Positions 7,391-16,400 of a stretch of DNA of 53,378 nucleotides are shown one piece after another. Source of the stretch: an uncultured Bacteroidales bacterium (lineage in GTDB: Bacteria; Bacteroidota; Bacteroidia; Bacteroidales; Muribaculaceae); contig CAMWNG010000007.1 in NCBI GenBank assembly GCA_947175575.1, positions 1 through 53,378 of the forward strand, read 5' to 3'. A program made the position numbers and the translations under genes. The stretch's first letter is position 1. Every line of letters begins with the position of its first letter. The notes beneath the pieces were generated by a model. That model was given only the letters and a program-made list of their open reading frames with translations, had not been told where the DNA came from and searched no databases.

Positions 7391-8912
7391 ACAGGCCTCC
7401 GTCCCGTCCCGGCTCAATGACGCGATAGCGCGTGAACTGAAAGTCGACAAGAGCCGGATAGCCCGCGTCGATATTCTTCGGCGGTCGATAGATGCCCGTC
7501 AGAGGCGTGTGATGGTGAATCTGTCGGTCAACGTGCATCTTGACAGCGTTGACACCGACTGGCGCCGATATGATCCGATCGAATATCCCGATGTCCGGAA
7601 TGCCCGCGAGGTGATAGTCGTCGGTGCCGGGCCTGCCGGGCTTTTCGCCGCCTTGGAACTTATCGAGCTCGGACTGCGTCCGGTGGTGCTCGAACGTGGC
7701 AAGGATGTCGATGAGCGCCGTCGCGACATGGCCATGATAAGCCGGGAGAATAATGTTAATCCCGACTCTAACTATTGCTTTGGTGAAGGCGGGGCCGGAG
7801 CGTTTTCCGATGGTAAGTTATATACCCGGAGCACAAAACGTGGTCCTGTCGACAAGGTACTGAAGATTTTCCACACCCATGGCGCGCAAGACGATATATT
7901 GATTGACGCGCATCCGCACATCGGCACCGACCGGCTTCCGGAGATTATAAAAGCGATGCGCCACACCATTGAGCGTTATGGCGGGGCGGTACATTTCAAC
8001 AGCCGCGTCACCGAATTGCTGATGTCCGGCGATGAAGTGACCGGAGTGCGCACGGCCGATGGCCGCCAGTTTTGCGGGCCGGTGCTTCTTGCCACCGGGC
8101 ATTCCGCCCGCGATGTTTACCGCATGTTGCAGAAGCAAGGGGTGGAAATGCTGCCCAAAGGCATAGCTGTGGGAGTGCGTCTTGAACATCCGCAGAAACT
8201 CATCGACTCCATTCAGTATCATAATCCGGCCGGGCGAGGCAAATATCTTCCGGCGGCAGAATATTCCATGCTGACACGCGTGGATGATCGCGCCGTATAT
8301 TCTTTCTGCATGTGTCCCGGCGGGGTGATAATTCCGGCTGCAAGCGAACCGGGCCAGCTGGTGGTGAACGGCATGTCGGCTTCGGCGCGCGGCAGCCGAT
8401 GGGCCAACAGCGGTATGGTCGTTGAGGTGCTTCCCGAAGATCTTCCGGAATACGATGCTTACGGACCGTTGAAGATGATGCAATTTCAGCATGACATAGA
8501 ACAGAAGTTTTTCGAAGCGTCCGGCCACACCCAGAAAGCACCCGCCCAGCGCATGACGGACTTCGTGGAGTCTCGCGACAGCAGCAGCCTTCCACCGTCA
8601 TCTTATCCGCCCGGACTCATCCCCGCGCGCATTGACCGTCTGCTTCCGCCACAAGTTGCCTCGCGCCTGCAGCGAGGATTCGCCGAATTCGGACGCAAGG
8701 CCCGCGGATTTCTCACCCCCGAGGCTACTCTTGTAGGCGATGAGACGCGCACTTCGTCGCCTGTCCGAATTCCCCGCGATAACGAGTCGCGACAGCATAT
8801 CTCGGTCAAGGGCCTCTATCCCGTAGGCGAAGGTGCCGGATATGCCGGAGGAATAGTGTCAGCCGCTGTCGACGGCATCAACACAGCCCGAGCCATCCAC
8901 GGACAGATGTAA
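7356..8912 (+). CDS. NAD(P)/FAD-dependent oxidoreductase (COG2509-like)
   Basis: 518 residues. An N-terminal ~75-residue region (starting MTRQLQLRLTPEQA) precedes the Rossmann dinucleotide-binding motif VVGAGPAGLFAALELIELGLRPVVLERG. Further FAD-family motifs are GEGGAGAFSDGKL and a C-terminal GLYPVGEGAGYAGGIVSAAVDGI. It resembles the uncharacterised FAD-dependent dehydrogenase group COG2509; the physiological substrate is unknown. The ATG at 7356 lies 35 bases inside the MATE gene. It is retained because the residues it adds match the family N-terminus and there is no better start nearby. Confidence 0.85.
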   Translation: MTRQLQLRLTPEQASVPSRLNDAIARELKVDKSRIARVDILRRSIDARQRRVMVNLSVNVHLDSVDTDWRRYDPIEYPDVRNAREVIVVGAGPAGLFAALELIELGLRPVVLERGKDVDERRRDMAMISRENNVNPDSNYCFGEGGAGAFSDGKLYTRSTKRGPVDKVLKIFHTHGAQDDILIDAHPHIGTDRLPEIIKAMRHTIERYGGAVHFNSRVTELLMSGDEVTGVRTADGRQFCGPVLLATGHSARDVYRMLQKQGVEMLPKGIAVGVRLEHPQKLIDSIQYHNPAGRGKYLPAAEYSMLTRVDDRAVYSFCMCPGGVIIPAASEPGQLVVNGMSASARGSRWANSGMVVEVLPEDLPEYDAYGPLKMMQFQHDIEQKFFEASGHTQKAPAQRMTDFVESRDSSSLPPSSYPPGLIPARIDRLLPPQVASRLQRGFAEFGRKARGFLTPEATLVGDETRTSSPVRIPRDNESRQHISVKGLYPVGEGAGYAGGIVSAAVDGINTARAIHGQM

Positions 8913-8960
8913 GCCCCTGCTCAAAGGCCCGCGGTGTTTTTTCTCATATCTCCGGGGGCT

Positions 8961-8992
8961 TTTGCATAGTTCGGCCATTTTTCGTAACTTTG
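8961..8992 (+). promoter_or_regulatory. Promoter of typA
   Basis: A -33 TTTG (8961-8964), 20 bases, then -7 TAACTTTG (8985-8992) is a near-ideal Bacteroidetes housekeeping promoter. The transcript would start near 8999, about 18 bases before the typA ATG. A weak stem (8911-8917 with 8955-8961) and T-rich stretch just upstream may end the preceding operon. Confidence 0.75.
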
Positions 8993-9016
8993 CACTGAAA
9001 TCCAATAGCGTATCAT

Positions 9017-10813
9017 ATGCAGAACATCCGTAACATAGCAATCATTGCCCACGTGGACCACGGCAAGACCACCCTTGTGGACAAGATGCTCCTTGCCGGT
9101 CACCTTTTCCGCGATAATCAGAACACCGGCGAACTGATACTTGACAATAATGACCTCGAGCGTGAGAGAGGCATCACAATCCTCTCGAAAAACGTCTCGA
9201 TCAACTATAAGGATACCAAAATCAATATTATCGACACCCCGGGTCACGCCGATTTCGGCGGCGAAGTAGAGCGTGTGCTGAACATGGCCGACGGCTGTCT
9301 GTTGCTCGTTGACGCTTTCGAGGGTCCCATGCCTCAGACGCGTTTCGTGCTTCAGAAAGCACTTGAGATTGGCCTTAAGCCGGTGGTGGTGGTGAACAAG
9401 GTGGACAAGCCCAACTGCCGTCCCTCGGAAGTGCAGGACATGGTTTTCGACCTCATGTTCAGCCTGAACGCCACTGAGGAACAACTTGATTTCCCCACGA
9501 TCTTCGGATCGGCCAAGAACGGCTGGATGAGCACCGATTACGAGAAACCCACCGATAATATTCTCCCGCTGCTCGACACCATAATCGAACACATACCTGC
9601 GCCGGCCACTCTTGAGGGCGACGCGCAGATGCTCATCACTTCGCTTGATTTCTCAAACTATGTAGGACGAATCGCCATAGGCCGCGTACATCGCGGCACG
9701 TTGCGCGAAGGACAGGACGTGGCACTGTGCCGCAAGGACGGCTCCGTAGTGCGCCAGCGCATCAAGGAACTGCACACATTCGAGGGCATGGGACGCAAGA
9801 AGGTGTCTGAAGTGTCCAGCGGCGATATCTGTGCACTTGTCGGTATCGAAGGCTTCGAGATCGGCGACACCATCGCTGATGTGAACAATCCGGAAGCCCT
9901 TCCCCGTATAGCCATCGACCAACCTACGATGTCGATGACGTTTACCATCAACGATTCACCTTTCTTCGGACGTGACGGTAAATATGTGACATCACATCAT
10001 ATTGGAGACCGTCTCACCCGCGAACTCGACCGCAATCTTGCTTTGCGCGTGGAAAAAGACCCGCATAAGGATGTCTGGGCTGTATATGGCCGTGGCGTGT
10101 TGCATCTGTCAGTGCTTATTGAAACCATGCGCCGCGAAGGCTACGAGCTTCAGGTAGGCCAGCCTCAGGTTATTGTCAAAGAAATCGACGGGGTGAAATG
10201 CGAACCGGTTGAATTACTGACGATAAATGTTACGGAAGAATACTCCTCCAAGATAATAGACATGGTGACGCGCCGTAAAGGCGATCTGGTGTCGATGAGT
10301 ACCCAGGGCGACCGTGTACACATGGAATTCCAGATTCCTTCGCGCGGCATCATCGGCTTGCGTAACAATGTCCTGACCGCCTCGGGCGGCGAGGCCATCA
10401 TGGCTCACCGTTTTCTTGAATACCAACCATGGAAAGGCGATATTGACCGACGTACCAATGGTTCTCTCATAGCGATGGAAGCAGGTACTGCGTTTGCTTA
10501 CGCTATCGACAAATTGCAGGACCGCGGTCGGTTCTTCATCTTCCCTCAGGAAGAAGTGTATGCCGGACAGGTCGTGGGCGAGAATGCCAAGGAAAACGAT
10601 ATTGTTGTGAATGTAACCAAGTCAAAGAAACTGACTAACATGCGTGCGTCAGGTGCCGATGACAAGGCCCGCATCATTCCGCCGGTCGTGTTCAGCCTTG
10701 AGGAGGCTCTGGAATACATCAAGGAAGATGAGTATGTGGAAGTCACGCCTCATCACATCCGCCTGCGCAAAATAATTCTCGACGAACTGGAACGCAAACG
10801 CGCCAACCGCTAA
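9017..10813 (+). CDS. typA: Ribosome-associated GTPase TypA/BipA
   Basis: 598 residues, the usual TypA length. The translational GTPase domain starts at once with G1 GHVDHGKTTLVDKM, the switch motif RERGITI, G3 DTPGHADFGGEVERV, and G4 NKVDKP. EF-G-like domains II, III and V follow, then the TypA-specific C-terminal domain (from about residue 480) with the VNVTKSKKLTNMRASG and HHIRLRKIILDE strings. TypA is a ribosome-binding GTPase linked to 50S assembly and growth under stress. It is transcribed from its own promoter at 8961-8992. Confidence 0.96.
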   Translation: MQNIRNIAIIAHVDHGKTTLVDKMLLAGHLFRDNQNTGELILDNNDLERERGITILSKNVSINYKDTKINIIDTPGHADFGGEVERVLNMADGCLLLVDAFEGPMPQTRFVLQKALEIGLKPVVVVNKVDKPNCRPSEVQDMVFDLMFSLNATEEQLDFPTIFGSAKNGWMSTDYEKPTDNILPLLDTIIEHIPAPATLEGDAQMLITSLDFSNYVGRIAIGRVHRGTLREGQDVALCRKDGSVVRQRIKELHTFEGMGRKKVSEVSSGDICALVGIEGFEIGDTIADVNNPEALPRIAIDQPTMSMTFTINDSPFFGRDGKYVTSHHIGDRLTRELDRNLALRVEKDPHKDVWAVYGRGVLHLSVLIETMRREGYELQVGQPQVIVKEIDGVKCEPVELLTINVTEEYSSKIIDMVTRRKGDLVSMSTQGDRVHMEFQIPSRGIIGLRNNVLTASGGEAIMAHRFLEYQPWKGDIDRRTNGSLIAMEAGTAFAYAIDKLQDRGRFFIFPQEEVYAGQVVGENAKENDIVVNVTKSKKLTNMRASGADDKARIIPPVVFSLEEALEYIKEDEYVEVTPHHIRLRKIILDELERKRANR

Positions 10814-10832
10814 TCATCCATCCCCCGCAGCC

Positions 10833-11678
10833 ATGTTCACCCTGAATCTTCACGGCAGACTCGCCGAATATGACCGCCCCGCCGTTATGGGCATCATCAA
10901 TGCCACGCCTGATTCGTTTTATGACCGTTCGCGTGTGGCAGACGAGTCGGGATTTGCCGTCAGGGCAGAGCGTATGGCAGCCGACGGGGCAGATTTCATA
11001 GATGTCGGGGCCTTTTCCACCCGACCGGGAGCGTTGCCTGTCAGTATCGACGATGAGGTCGAGCGCTTGCGGTTGGCTATTCCTGCCGTGCGCCGTGGCG
11101 CCCCGGGCATTCCCGTTTCCGTCGATACTTTCCGTGCCGAAGTGGCGCGTGTGGCAGTCGAAGAGCTGGGCGCGGATATTGTAAATGATGTGTCCGGGGG
11201 CAATCTTGACCCGATGATGTTTGATACCGTGGCTGAACTTGGAGTCCCGTACATTCTCGGGCACATGCGTGGCGAAGTTGGAAACATGATGGAATTCACG
11301 CAATACGAGGATGTCACGGCTGATGTACTTTCTGAACTGGGCGACAGGCTTCAACAGCTCGCTTTGCTTGGTGTGAACGACGTGATTATCGATCCGTGTT
11401 TCGGTTTCAGCAAAACTCTCGATCAGAATTACGAACTGCTTGCGAATCTTAAGCTTTTCGAGCTCTTTCACCGTCCGTTGCTTGTCGGAGTGTCGCGTAA
11501 ATCGATGATAACCCGGGTGCTTGACATTGATCCGGCCGATGCGCTCTACGGCACTATCGTAATCAATACGCTCGCATTGGAGCGCGGTGCCTCGGTTTTG
11601 CGTGTTCACGATGTGATTCCCGCAGTTCAGGCCGTCAAAATATACGAAAAATTCAAATCGGTTCAGACCGGTCTATAA
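10833..11678 (+). CDS. folP: Dihydropteroate synthase
   Basis: 281 residues. FolP condenses p-aminobenzoate with dihydropterin pyrophosphate in folate synthesis and is the sulfonamide target. Visible motifs are MGIINATPDSFYDRSRV (pterin/pyrophosphate loop), DVGAFSTRPGA, NDVSGG and the C-terminal VGVSRKSMI with RVHDV. All key loops are present. The gene begins 19 bases after typA and is followed after 23 bases by cdaA, a pairing common in Bacteroidetes. No dedicated terminator separates typA from folP, so read-through is likely. Confidence 0.95.
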   Translation: MFTLNLHGRLAEYDRPAVMGIINATPDSFYDRSRVADESGFAVRAERMAADGADFIDVGAFSTRPGALPVSIDDEVERLRLAIPAVRRGAPGIPVSVDTFRAEVARVAVEELGADIVNDVSGGNLDPMMFDTVAELGVPYILGHMRGEVGNMMEFTQYEDVTADVLSELGDRLQQLALLGVNDVIIDPCFGFSKTLDQNYELLANLKLFELFHRPLLVGVSRKSMITRVLDIDPADALYGTIVINTLALERGASVLRVHDVIPAVQAVKIYEKFKSVQTGL

Positions 11679-11701
11679 ATTAACATAAGAAACAGAATCC
11701 C

Positions 11702-12481
11702 ATGCCCACATTCGGCATCAAAGACGCTTTGGACATAATACTGGTGGCTGTGCTGCTGTATTATATCTATCGGCTCATGAAAGAGTCAGGCACCATTAAC
11801 ATCTTCTATGGCGTCATGGCTTTCATCGTGGTGTGGATTATCGCGTCGGAGATTCTGGCCATGCGTCTTATCGGCACGATACTCGACAAGTTCATGAGCA
11901 TCGGTCTGCTGATTCTCGTGATTCTGTTCCAGGACCAGATCAAACGCTTCCTTGTGGAAGTGGGTTCGCACCGCCGGTGGTCGTTCCTTGCCAAGATGTT
12001 CCATCATCATAAGGCTGAAGGCGAGAGCTCGGCGGCGTGGGTACTCCCGGTGGTATATGCCTGCATGAACATGAGCAAGTCTAAGACAGGCGCGCTGATC
12101 GTTGTACAGCAGGAAATGTCGCTTGATAATTATGCGAAATCCGGCGACATAATAAACGCGTCGATCAACACCCGGCTGATAGAGAATATTTTCTTCAAGA
12201 ATTCGCCTCTGCACGACGGCGCAATGATAATCGCCAACGGAAAAATTGAGGCTGCCGGCTGTATTCTTCCGGTGAGTCATGACAGCGATGTGCCACGCAG
12301 CATGGGCTTGCGTCACCGCTCGGCTCTCGGCATAGCGCAGGCGACAGATGCCATCGCTATCGTGGTGTCGGAAGAGACCGGAAAGATATCCATTGCTTAC
12401 CGTGGCAAGCTCTATCCGCGATTGTCCTCCGCCGAACTCGAACAGCGTCTGGCTACGCTCGCCGCTCCATCCGGAAAGTAA
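11702..12481 (+). CDS. cdaA: Diadenylate cyclase CdaA (c-di-AMP synthase)
   Basis: 259 residues. Three N-terminal membrane helices (about 10-85) are followed by a DisA_N-type cyclase domain with the two catalytic signatures DGA (SPLHDGAMII) and RHR (GLRHRSALGIAQATD). The enzyme makes c-di-AMP from two ATP at the inner membrane. The length and helix-plus-domain layout match CdaA (YbbP) rather than DisA or CdaS. It is cotranscribed with folP; a terminator follows at 12554. Confidence 0.94.
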   Translation: MPTFGIKDALDIILVAVLLYYIYRLMKESGTINIFYGVMAFIVVWIIASEILAMRLIGTILDKFMSIGLLILVILFQDQIKRFLVEVGSHRRWSFLAKMFHHHKAEGESSAAWVLPVVYACMNMSKSKTGALIVVQQEMSLDNYAKSGDIINASINTRLIENIFFKNSPLHDGAMIIANGKIEAAGCILPVSHDSDVPRSMGLRHRSALGIAQATDAIAIVVSEETGKISIAYRGKLYPRLSSAELEQRLATLAAPSGK

Positions 12482-12553
12482 ATTCAATTATATGTATTAA
12501 CACCGGTATATCTGTCATAAGCGGATATACATAGTTTTACTATGATACACATC

Positions 12554-12591
12554 AACGCGAAAGACTTCTGAATGATCTTTCGCGTTTTTTT
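12554..12591 (+). terminator. Intrinsic terminator after cdaA
   Basis: An 11-bp stem, AACGCGAAAGA (12554-12564) with TCTTTCGCGTT (12576-12586), followed by a continuing T run to 12591. Confidence 0.85.
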
Positions 12592-12637
12592 GATTTTTGA
12601 GGTTGAGTTTTCGGAATGATATGTGTCTTATAGTTGT

Positions 12638-13126
12638 ATGACAGATAAAAACGAAATAGAGCGACTTTTCAAATCACATTACGCGCAGATGTTCCGGTTG
12701 GCTGCCGGACTTCTGCATGACGATGATCTCGCGCGTGACATCGTACACGATGTTTTCGCATCGTTGCTCGCCGGATCATACCAAATCGCGGTGACGCCAA
12801 GCTATCTTCTGAAGGCTGTCAGAAACCGCAGCCTCAATCATATTCGGAATTGTGATATTCACATGCGTGTGGCGAACCGATTCTTTCTGACAGCTGAAGA
12901 ATTTGACACCGAAGATTGGCCTGATGAAGAAACCATCGCAATGATTCATCGCATGATCAGGAACGATATTTCCTCAAAGGAACGCCGGGTTTTGGAGTTA
13001 AGATTCTCAAAAGGTCTTAAATTTTCCAAAATCGCGTGTGAAATGGGTATAAGTGAGACGGCTGTCTATCGTCATCTAAGTCATGCTCTCAAAACCATCC
13101 GACAAAAACTCAATGAAAATGGATAA
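12638..13126 (+). CDS. ECF-type RNA polymerase sigma-70 factor
   Basis: 162 residues from the ATG at 12638. An in-frame GTG at 12623 would add five residues (SYSC region) that do not look like family sequence. Region 2 is visible as YAQMFRLAAGLLHDDDLARDIVHDVFASLL, and region 4 as a helix-turn-helix (LKFSKIACEMGISETAVYRHLSHALKTIRQKL). There is no region 3, so it is an extracytoplasmic-function sigma of the Bacteroidetes FecI-like group. It is followed directly by an anti-sigma-like gene and an outer-membrane barrel gene, the order expected of cell-surface signalling. Its stop overlaps the next ORF's start region. Confidence 0.9.
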   Translation: MTDKNEIERLFKSHYAQMFRLAAGLLHDDDLARDIVHDVFASLLAGSYQIAVTPSYLLKAVRNRSLNHIRNCDIHMRVANRFFLTAEEFDTEDWPDEETIAMIHRMIRNDISSKERRVLELRFSKGLKFSKIACEMGISETAVYRHLSHALKTIRQKLNENG

Positions 13127-13760
13127 ATACGAACTTGTTCTTGACATTATAGAGCATTCCGGGAAATATTCCGCCGAACAGTTGTCCGACATTCTGTCGG
13201 ATCCGGAAAAGCGCGAAATCTATAATCTGTTATGTAAGGTTGATACTGCCTTAAAGGATTGTCCGGAAATAGACGTGGATGCAGAGTGGAGGACATTCTC
13301 GCATACATACACTGTGCGTTCACATCGACATTTCCGCTTGTTCGGAAGTCGGGCGGCCGCGATAGCGGCAATAATCTGTACGTCTATAATCGCCATGATA
13401 GCCGGGATAGCTGTCACCGGCTCCTTAATTGACCATAGGTCAGCTCCGGATAATCCTGCGACCACCGGCGTAATTGATTCCCGAATGACTGTACCCGTGG
13501 AAACTATCGCTTTAGAGGTCGATGAAATGAATGCCGAACAGAATCCCATAATATTTGAAAATGAAACACTTGGAGTCATTATGGCTCATGTTGGAGAGGT
13601 CTATGGCATAGACGTGAAGTTCAATGACGACGAAGCATCCTCGTTGCATCTTTATTATCGGTTTGATCCTTCATTGTCGCTTGATGAAGTTGTGGCCCAA
13701 CTCAACACTTTCAATTGTATCAACATCAGCCGCAACGGCAAAACTTTATTCATCGACTGA
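13113..13760 (+). CDS. Reduced FecR-like anti-sigma factor with STN/DUF4974-like tail
   Basis: 215 residues from ATG 13113 (13119 is an alternative; the ATG at 13083 lies well inside the sigma gene and is unlikely). Residues 1-79 are cytoplasmic and helical, 80-104 form one membrane segment, 105-145 are a short linker, and 146-215 form a small alpha/beta domain resembling STN/DUF4974 (FENETLGVIMAHVGEVYGIDVKF...LSLDEVVAQLN). Typical Bacteroidetes FecR proteins exceed 300 residues and carry a FecR domain after the membrane helix; that domain appears to be missing. It probably holds the upstream sigma factor and senses the downstream barrel through the STN-like tail (inference from order and architecture). 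Confidence 0.72.
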   Translation: MKMDKYELVLDIIEHSGKYSAEQLSDILSDPEKREIYNLLCKVDTALKDCPEIDVDAEWRTFSHTYTVRSHRHFRLFGSRAAAIAAIICTSIIAMIAGIAVTGSLIDHRSAPDNPATTGVIDSRMTVPVETIALEVDEMNAEQNPIIFENETLGVIMAHVGEVYGIDVKFNDDEASSLHLYYRFDPSLSLDEVVAQLNTFNCINISRNGKTLFID

Positions 13761-13762
13761 CA

Positions 13763-16294
13763 ATGAAGCTCTTTCTTACTCTAATTATGGCTGTGATGAC
13801 ATTCATTTCAGCTCAAGCGGTCAGATATTCATATAAATTCGACGGTACTCCTATTTCGGAAGCTATCCTACGTATAGCCAAAGACCATCCGGATCTAAAA
13901 ATCTCATTTATCTATAAGGAACTCGACAATTACAAGACTTCCGCGCGGATACATACCGATGATGCCTATGTGGCTTTACGTCAGATTACCGGACTGAATC
14001 CTGTTTCGGTAATAAAGAAAGGTGACAACTATTACGTGGAAGCACTCCAACATGGAAAATTCTGTTATAGAGGACGAGCGGTAGATGATGAAAATGAGCC
14101 CGTAATGTCGGCTACCGTCATGCTTCTTGCTCCGAGAGATTCCACTGTAATCACTTACGGTGTGACAGATGACGCAGGCTATTTCGTCATTCCATGCGAT
14201 CAATCGGGTGTGATAGGAAAGCTGTCGTGCATGGGATATAAAACCGTATATGAAAAATTCAATAAATTTTCAGTAGGGACAATTAAGATGCCCACCCGGA
14301 CCGTTGATCTCGAATCCCTGACTGTAGAGGGCCGTAATGCAATACTATATTCTGATAAATCAGTCTATCTGCCAACATCGAAACAGAAGAATTCGGCTCA
14401 GAACGCAGAGGATCTTATTCATAGAATGGCAATTCCACAATTACGCCAAGGTGATGAGATCAAAACTGTCTCAGGGCAGCCGGTTGAGATTTTTATAGAT
14501 TATATTCCGGCTACAACGGACGAACTGGCAGGAATGCGAACAGTGGACGTTAAGCGGATAGAATACTATGAATATCCGAATGATCCGAGATTTCAGGGGA
14601 AAGTCCATGTGCTGAATTTCATTATGCAGAAATATCAATACGGTGGCTATGTAAAAGGTTTATATTATGATAATTTCGTTACATCGCGCCAGTTTAACGG
14701 CTATGCAAAGCTTCAATATAAAAAGATGACCTTCGACTGGGCTGCCGGTGTATTCGATATGCATGACCGAAAAGGTTATGAGAATACGGTCGAGACATTC
14801 AGGCTCCCACAAGAGGACGGTTATGTAAAGGAGTTTCAAAGAAAATCTGAGGTGGACTATTATAAAAACAGACGTAAGGCGTTATGGACATCTCTGAAAG
14901 GCCTTTATCAATCCGAGAAGGTAGTGATAAGCACTATGATCACGGCGGATATAGACCGTACACCTAAGCAGATTACAGAAGGCAAAGTAACCTACACTCC
15001 GGAAGATTATAAGTCATCGGATTATACATCTATCCTTTCGAATCGTATCAATTCACTGATTTACAGTGGATATTGGTATTTCTCTCTTCCTTCAGGCAAC
15101 TATATGACATTCGATCCATACTATGCTTATAGCCATACGACCCAACGGTCGGGTTATTATGAGAACGGAATGACGGGAATTCTGAATGGTGCGTCAGACG
15201 ATTCACATCAGGCTAACGGGACACTTTCATTCATTCGTAAGTTCGGTAAGGCCGGGACTGTTAAAGCAACATGCCAAGGTCAATACATTCAAAATAAGAC
15301 CCGCTACATGGGCACATCTACGGTTTCAGATATGGCTCGTACATTCAGAATATGGCCGGGATTAAATTACAGCTATTCAAATGAAGATTTTTATGGAAAC
15401 CTTGGAGTAGGTTTTTTCTGGGACAGAACCGCGTATGGCGACAGCAAGGAAAATACTGCCGCCCCTTGGATGAAACTGGCTCTACAGTATTCCGTCAATC
15501 GCAAGAATTCACTCTCGGTGAATTTCAATTACATGAAGTCGACGCCATCTTCGTACTACAGGAGTATAGCTGTAATTCAGTCATACCCGTTGATGAGTTA
15601 TACGGGAAATCCCTCTCTTGTACCGTATGATTCTTATCATATCGATGGGTCTTATACCTTAATACCGAATAATAAGTTCAGTCTGTCTGCATTCGGTTAC
15701 GCATGGATTGTGGGGAACAGATATGTTTTCGATTATGAGGCCACACCTACCGGCATACTCAGGACGATTAAGCAGCCAATGGGTGATTATGCACAATGGC
15801 AGTACGGTGTGCAAGGCTCCGCGAAACTACTGAACAACAATCTCCAGTTGGGAGTCTCATGCTACATGGATCATTCTCATAACGGTATACCGTATAATAT
15901 TGATAATGCTGATTTCACATGGTCGGTGTCAGCTTATTACTACCTGAATAAATTCTATTTTGGTGCTTCATATCATTCCCCGGGAGGATATCCTGACGGC
16001 TGTATGGTGGGAACCTGGATGTCAACGCGCGATTTTTATACATTTCAGGCCGGATGGAGCGACAGTCATTGGAATCTCAGATTCTTTACCAGAAATTTCC
16101 TGCGGCATAATGCCTATAACAATAAAGGTGTCATGAACAGCGAATTTTACGATTCGGTGCGTTACATATACGGAGCATCCTTCGCCCGATTTTTTCAGAT
16201 TTCAGCAACTTATACATTCGGATTCGGTAAAAAAATCCGTGCGGAGAATGAAGCATACCAGGCATCCGGCGCTTCTTCAGGCATTTTGAAGTAA
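13763..16294 (+). CDS. Outer-membrane beta-barrel protein with N-terminal STN-like and CarboxypepD-regulatory domains
   Basis: 843 residues from ATG 13763, which starts a signal peptide ending near ISAQA. Residues about 20-90 look like an STN module (GTPISEAILRIAKDHPDLKISFIYKEL), about 100-175 are a carboxypeptidase-regulatory-like beta domain (GRAVDDENEPVMSATVML), and a plug-like segment follows (LESLTVEG...VEIFIDYIPATTDELAGMRTVDVKRIEYYEYP). The rest is a large barrel rich in alternating aromatic residues. It resembles TonB-dependent transducers, but no clear TonB box was identified and no SusD partner follows. It lies 2 bases after the anti-sigma stop. The likely role is outer-membrane receptor for the sigma/anti-sigma pair. 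Confidence 0.8.
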   Translation: MKLFLTLIMAVMTFISAQAVRYSYKFDGTPISEAILRIAKDHPDLKISFIYKELDNYKTSARIHTDDAYVALRQITGLNPVSVIKKGDNYYVEALQHGKFCYRGRAVDDENEPVMSATVMLLAPRDSTVITYGVTDDAGYFVIPCDQSGVIGKLSCMGYKTVYEKFNKFSVGTIKMPTRTVDLESLTVEGRNAILYSDKSVYLPTSKQKNSAQNAEDLIHRMAIPQLRQGDEIKTVSGQPVEIFIDYIPATTDELAGMRTVDVKRIEYYEYPNDPRFQGKVHVLNFIMQKYQYGGYVKGLYYDNFVTSRQFNGYAKLQYKKMTFDWAAGVFDMHDRKGYENTVETFRLPQEDGYVKEFQRKSEVDYYKNRRKALWTSLKGLYQSEKVVISTMITADIDRTPKQITEGKVTYTPEDYKSSDYTSILSNRINSLIYSGYWYFSLPSGNYMTFDPYYAYSHTTQRSGYYENGMTGILNGASDDSHQANGTLSFIRKFGKAGTVKATCQGQYIQNKTRYMGTSTVSDMARTFRIWPGLNYSYSNEDFYGNLGVGFFWDRTAYGDSKENTAAPWMKLALQYSVNRKNSLSVNFNYMKSTPSSYYRSIAVIQSYPLMSYTGNPSLVPYDSYHIDGSYTLIPNNKFSLSAFGYAWIVGNRYVFDYEATPTGILRTIKQPMGDYAQWQYGVQGSAKLLNNNLQLGVSCYMDHSHNGIPYNIDNADFTWSVSAYYYLNKFYFGASYHSPGGYPDGCMVGTWMSTRDFYTFQAGWSDSHWNLRFFTRNFLRHNAYNNKGVMNSEFYDSVRYIYGASFARFFQISATYTFGFGKKIRAENEAYQASGASSGILK

Positions 16295-16350
16295 AGAAAG
16301 TTTATCAGACTATTAGATGCACACATAGGAGATTCTTATATTTAAATAAA

Positions 16351-16388
16351 CGAAGCTGTGTAGATGTCTACACAGCTTCGTAGTGATT
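16351..16388. terminator. Bidirectional terminator between barrel gene and ferritin
   Basis: A 14-bp stem (16351-16364 with 16367-16380; core GAAGCTGTGTAGA/TCTACACAGCTTC). A T8 run follows on the plus side from 16387, and an A-rich stretch on the left gives a weaker T tract for the minus strand. It lies between convergent stop codons. Confidence 0.8.
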
Positions 16389-16400
16389 TTTTTTCGTGTA

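Noticed and set aside
8911-8964. Terminator after the FAD oxidoreductase gene
   Set aside because: The 7-bp stem has a 37-base loop and overlaps the typA -33 box, so it is too weak to list as a feature.
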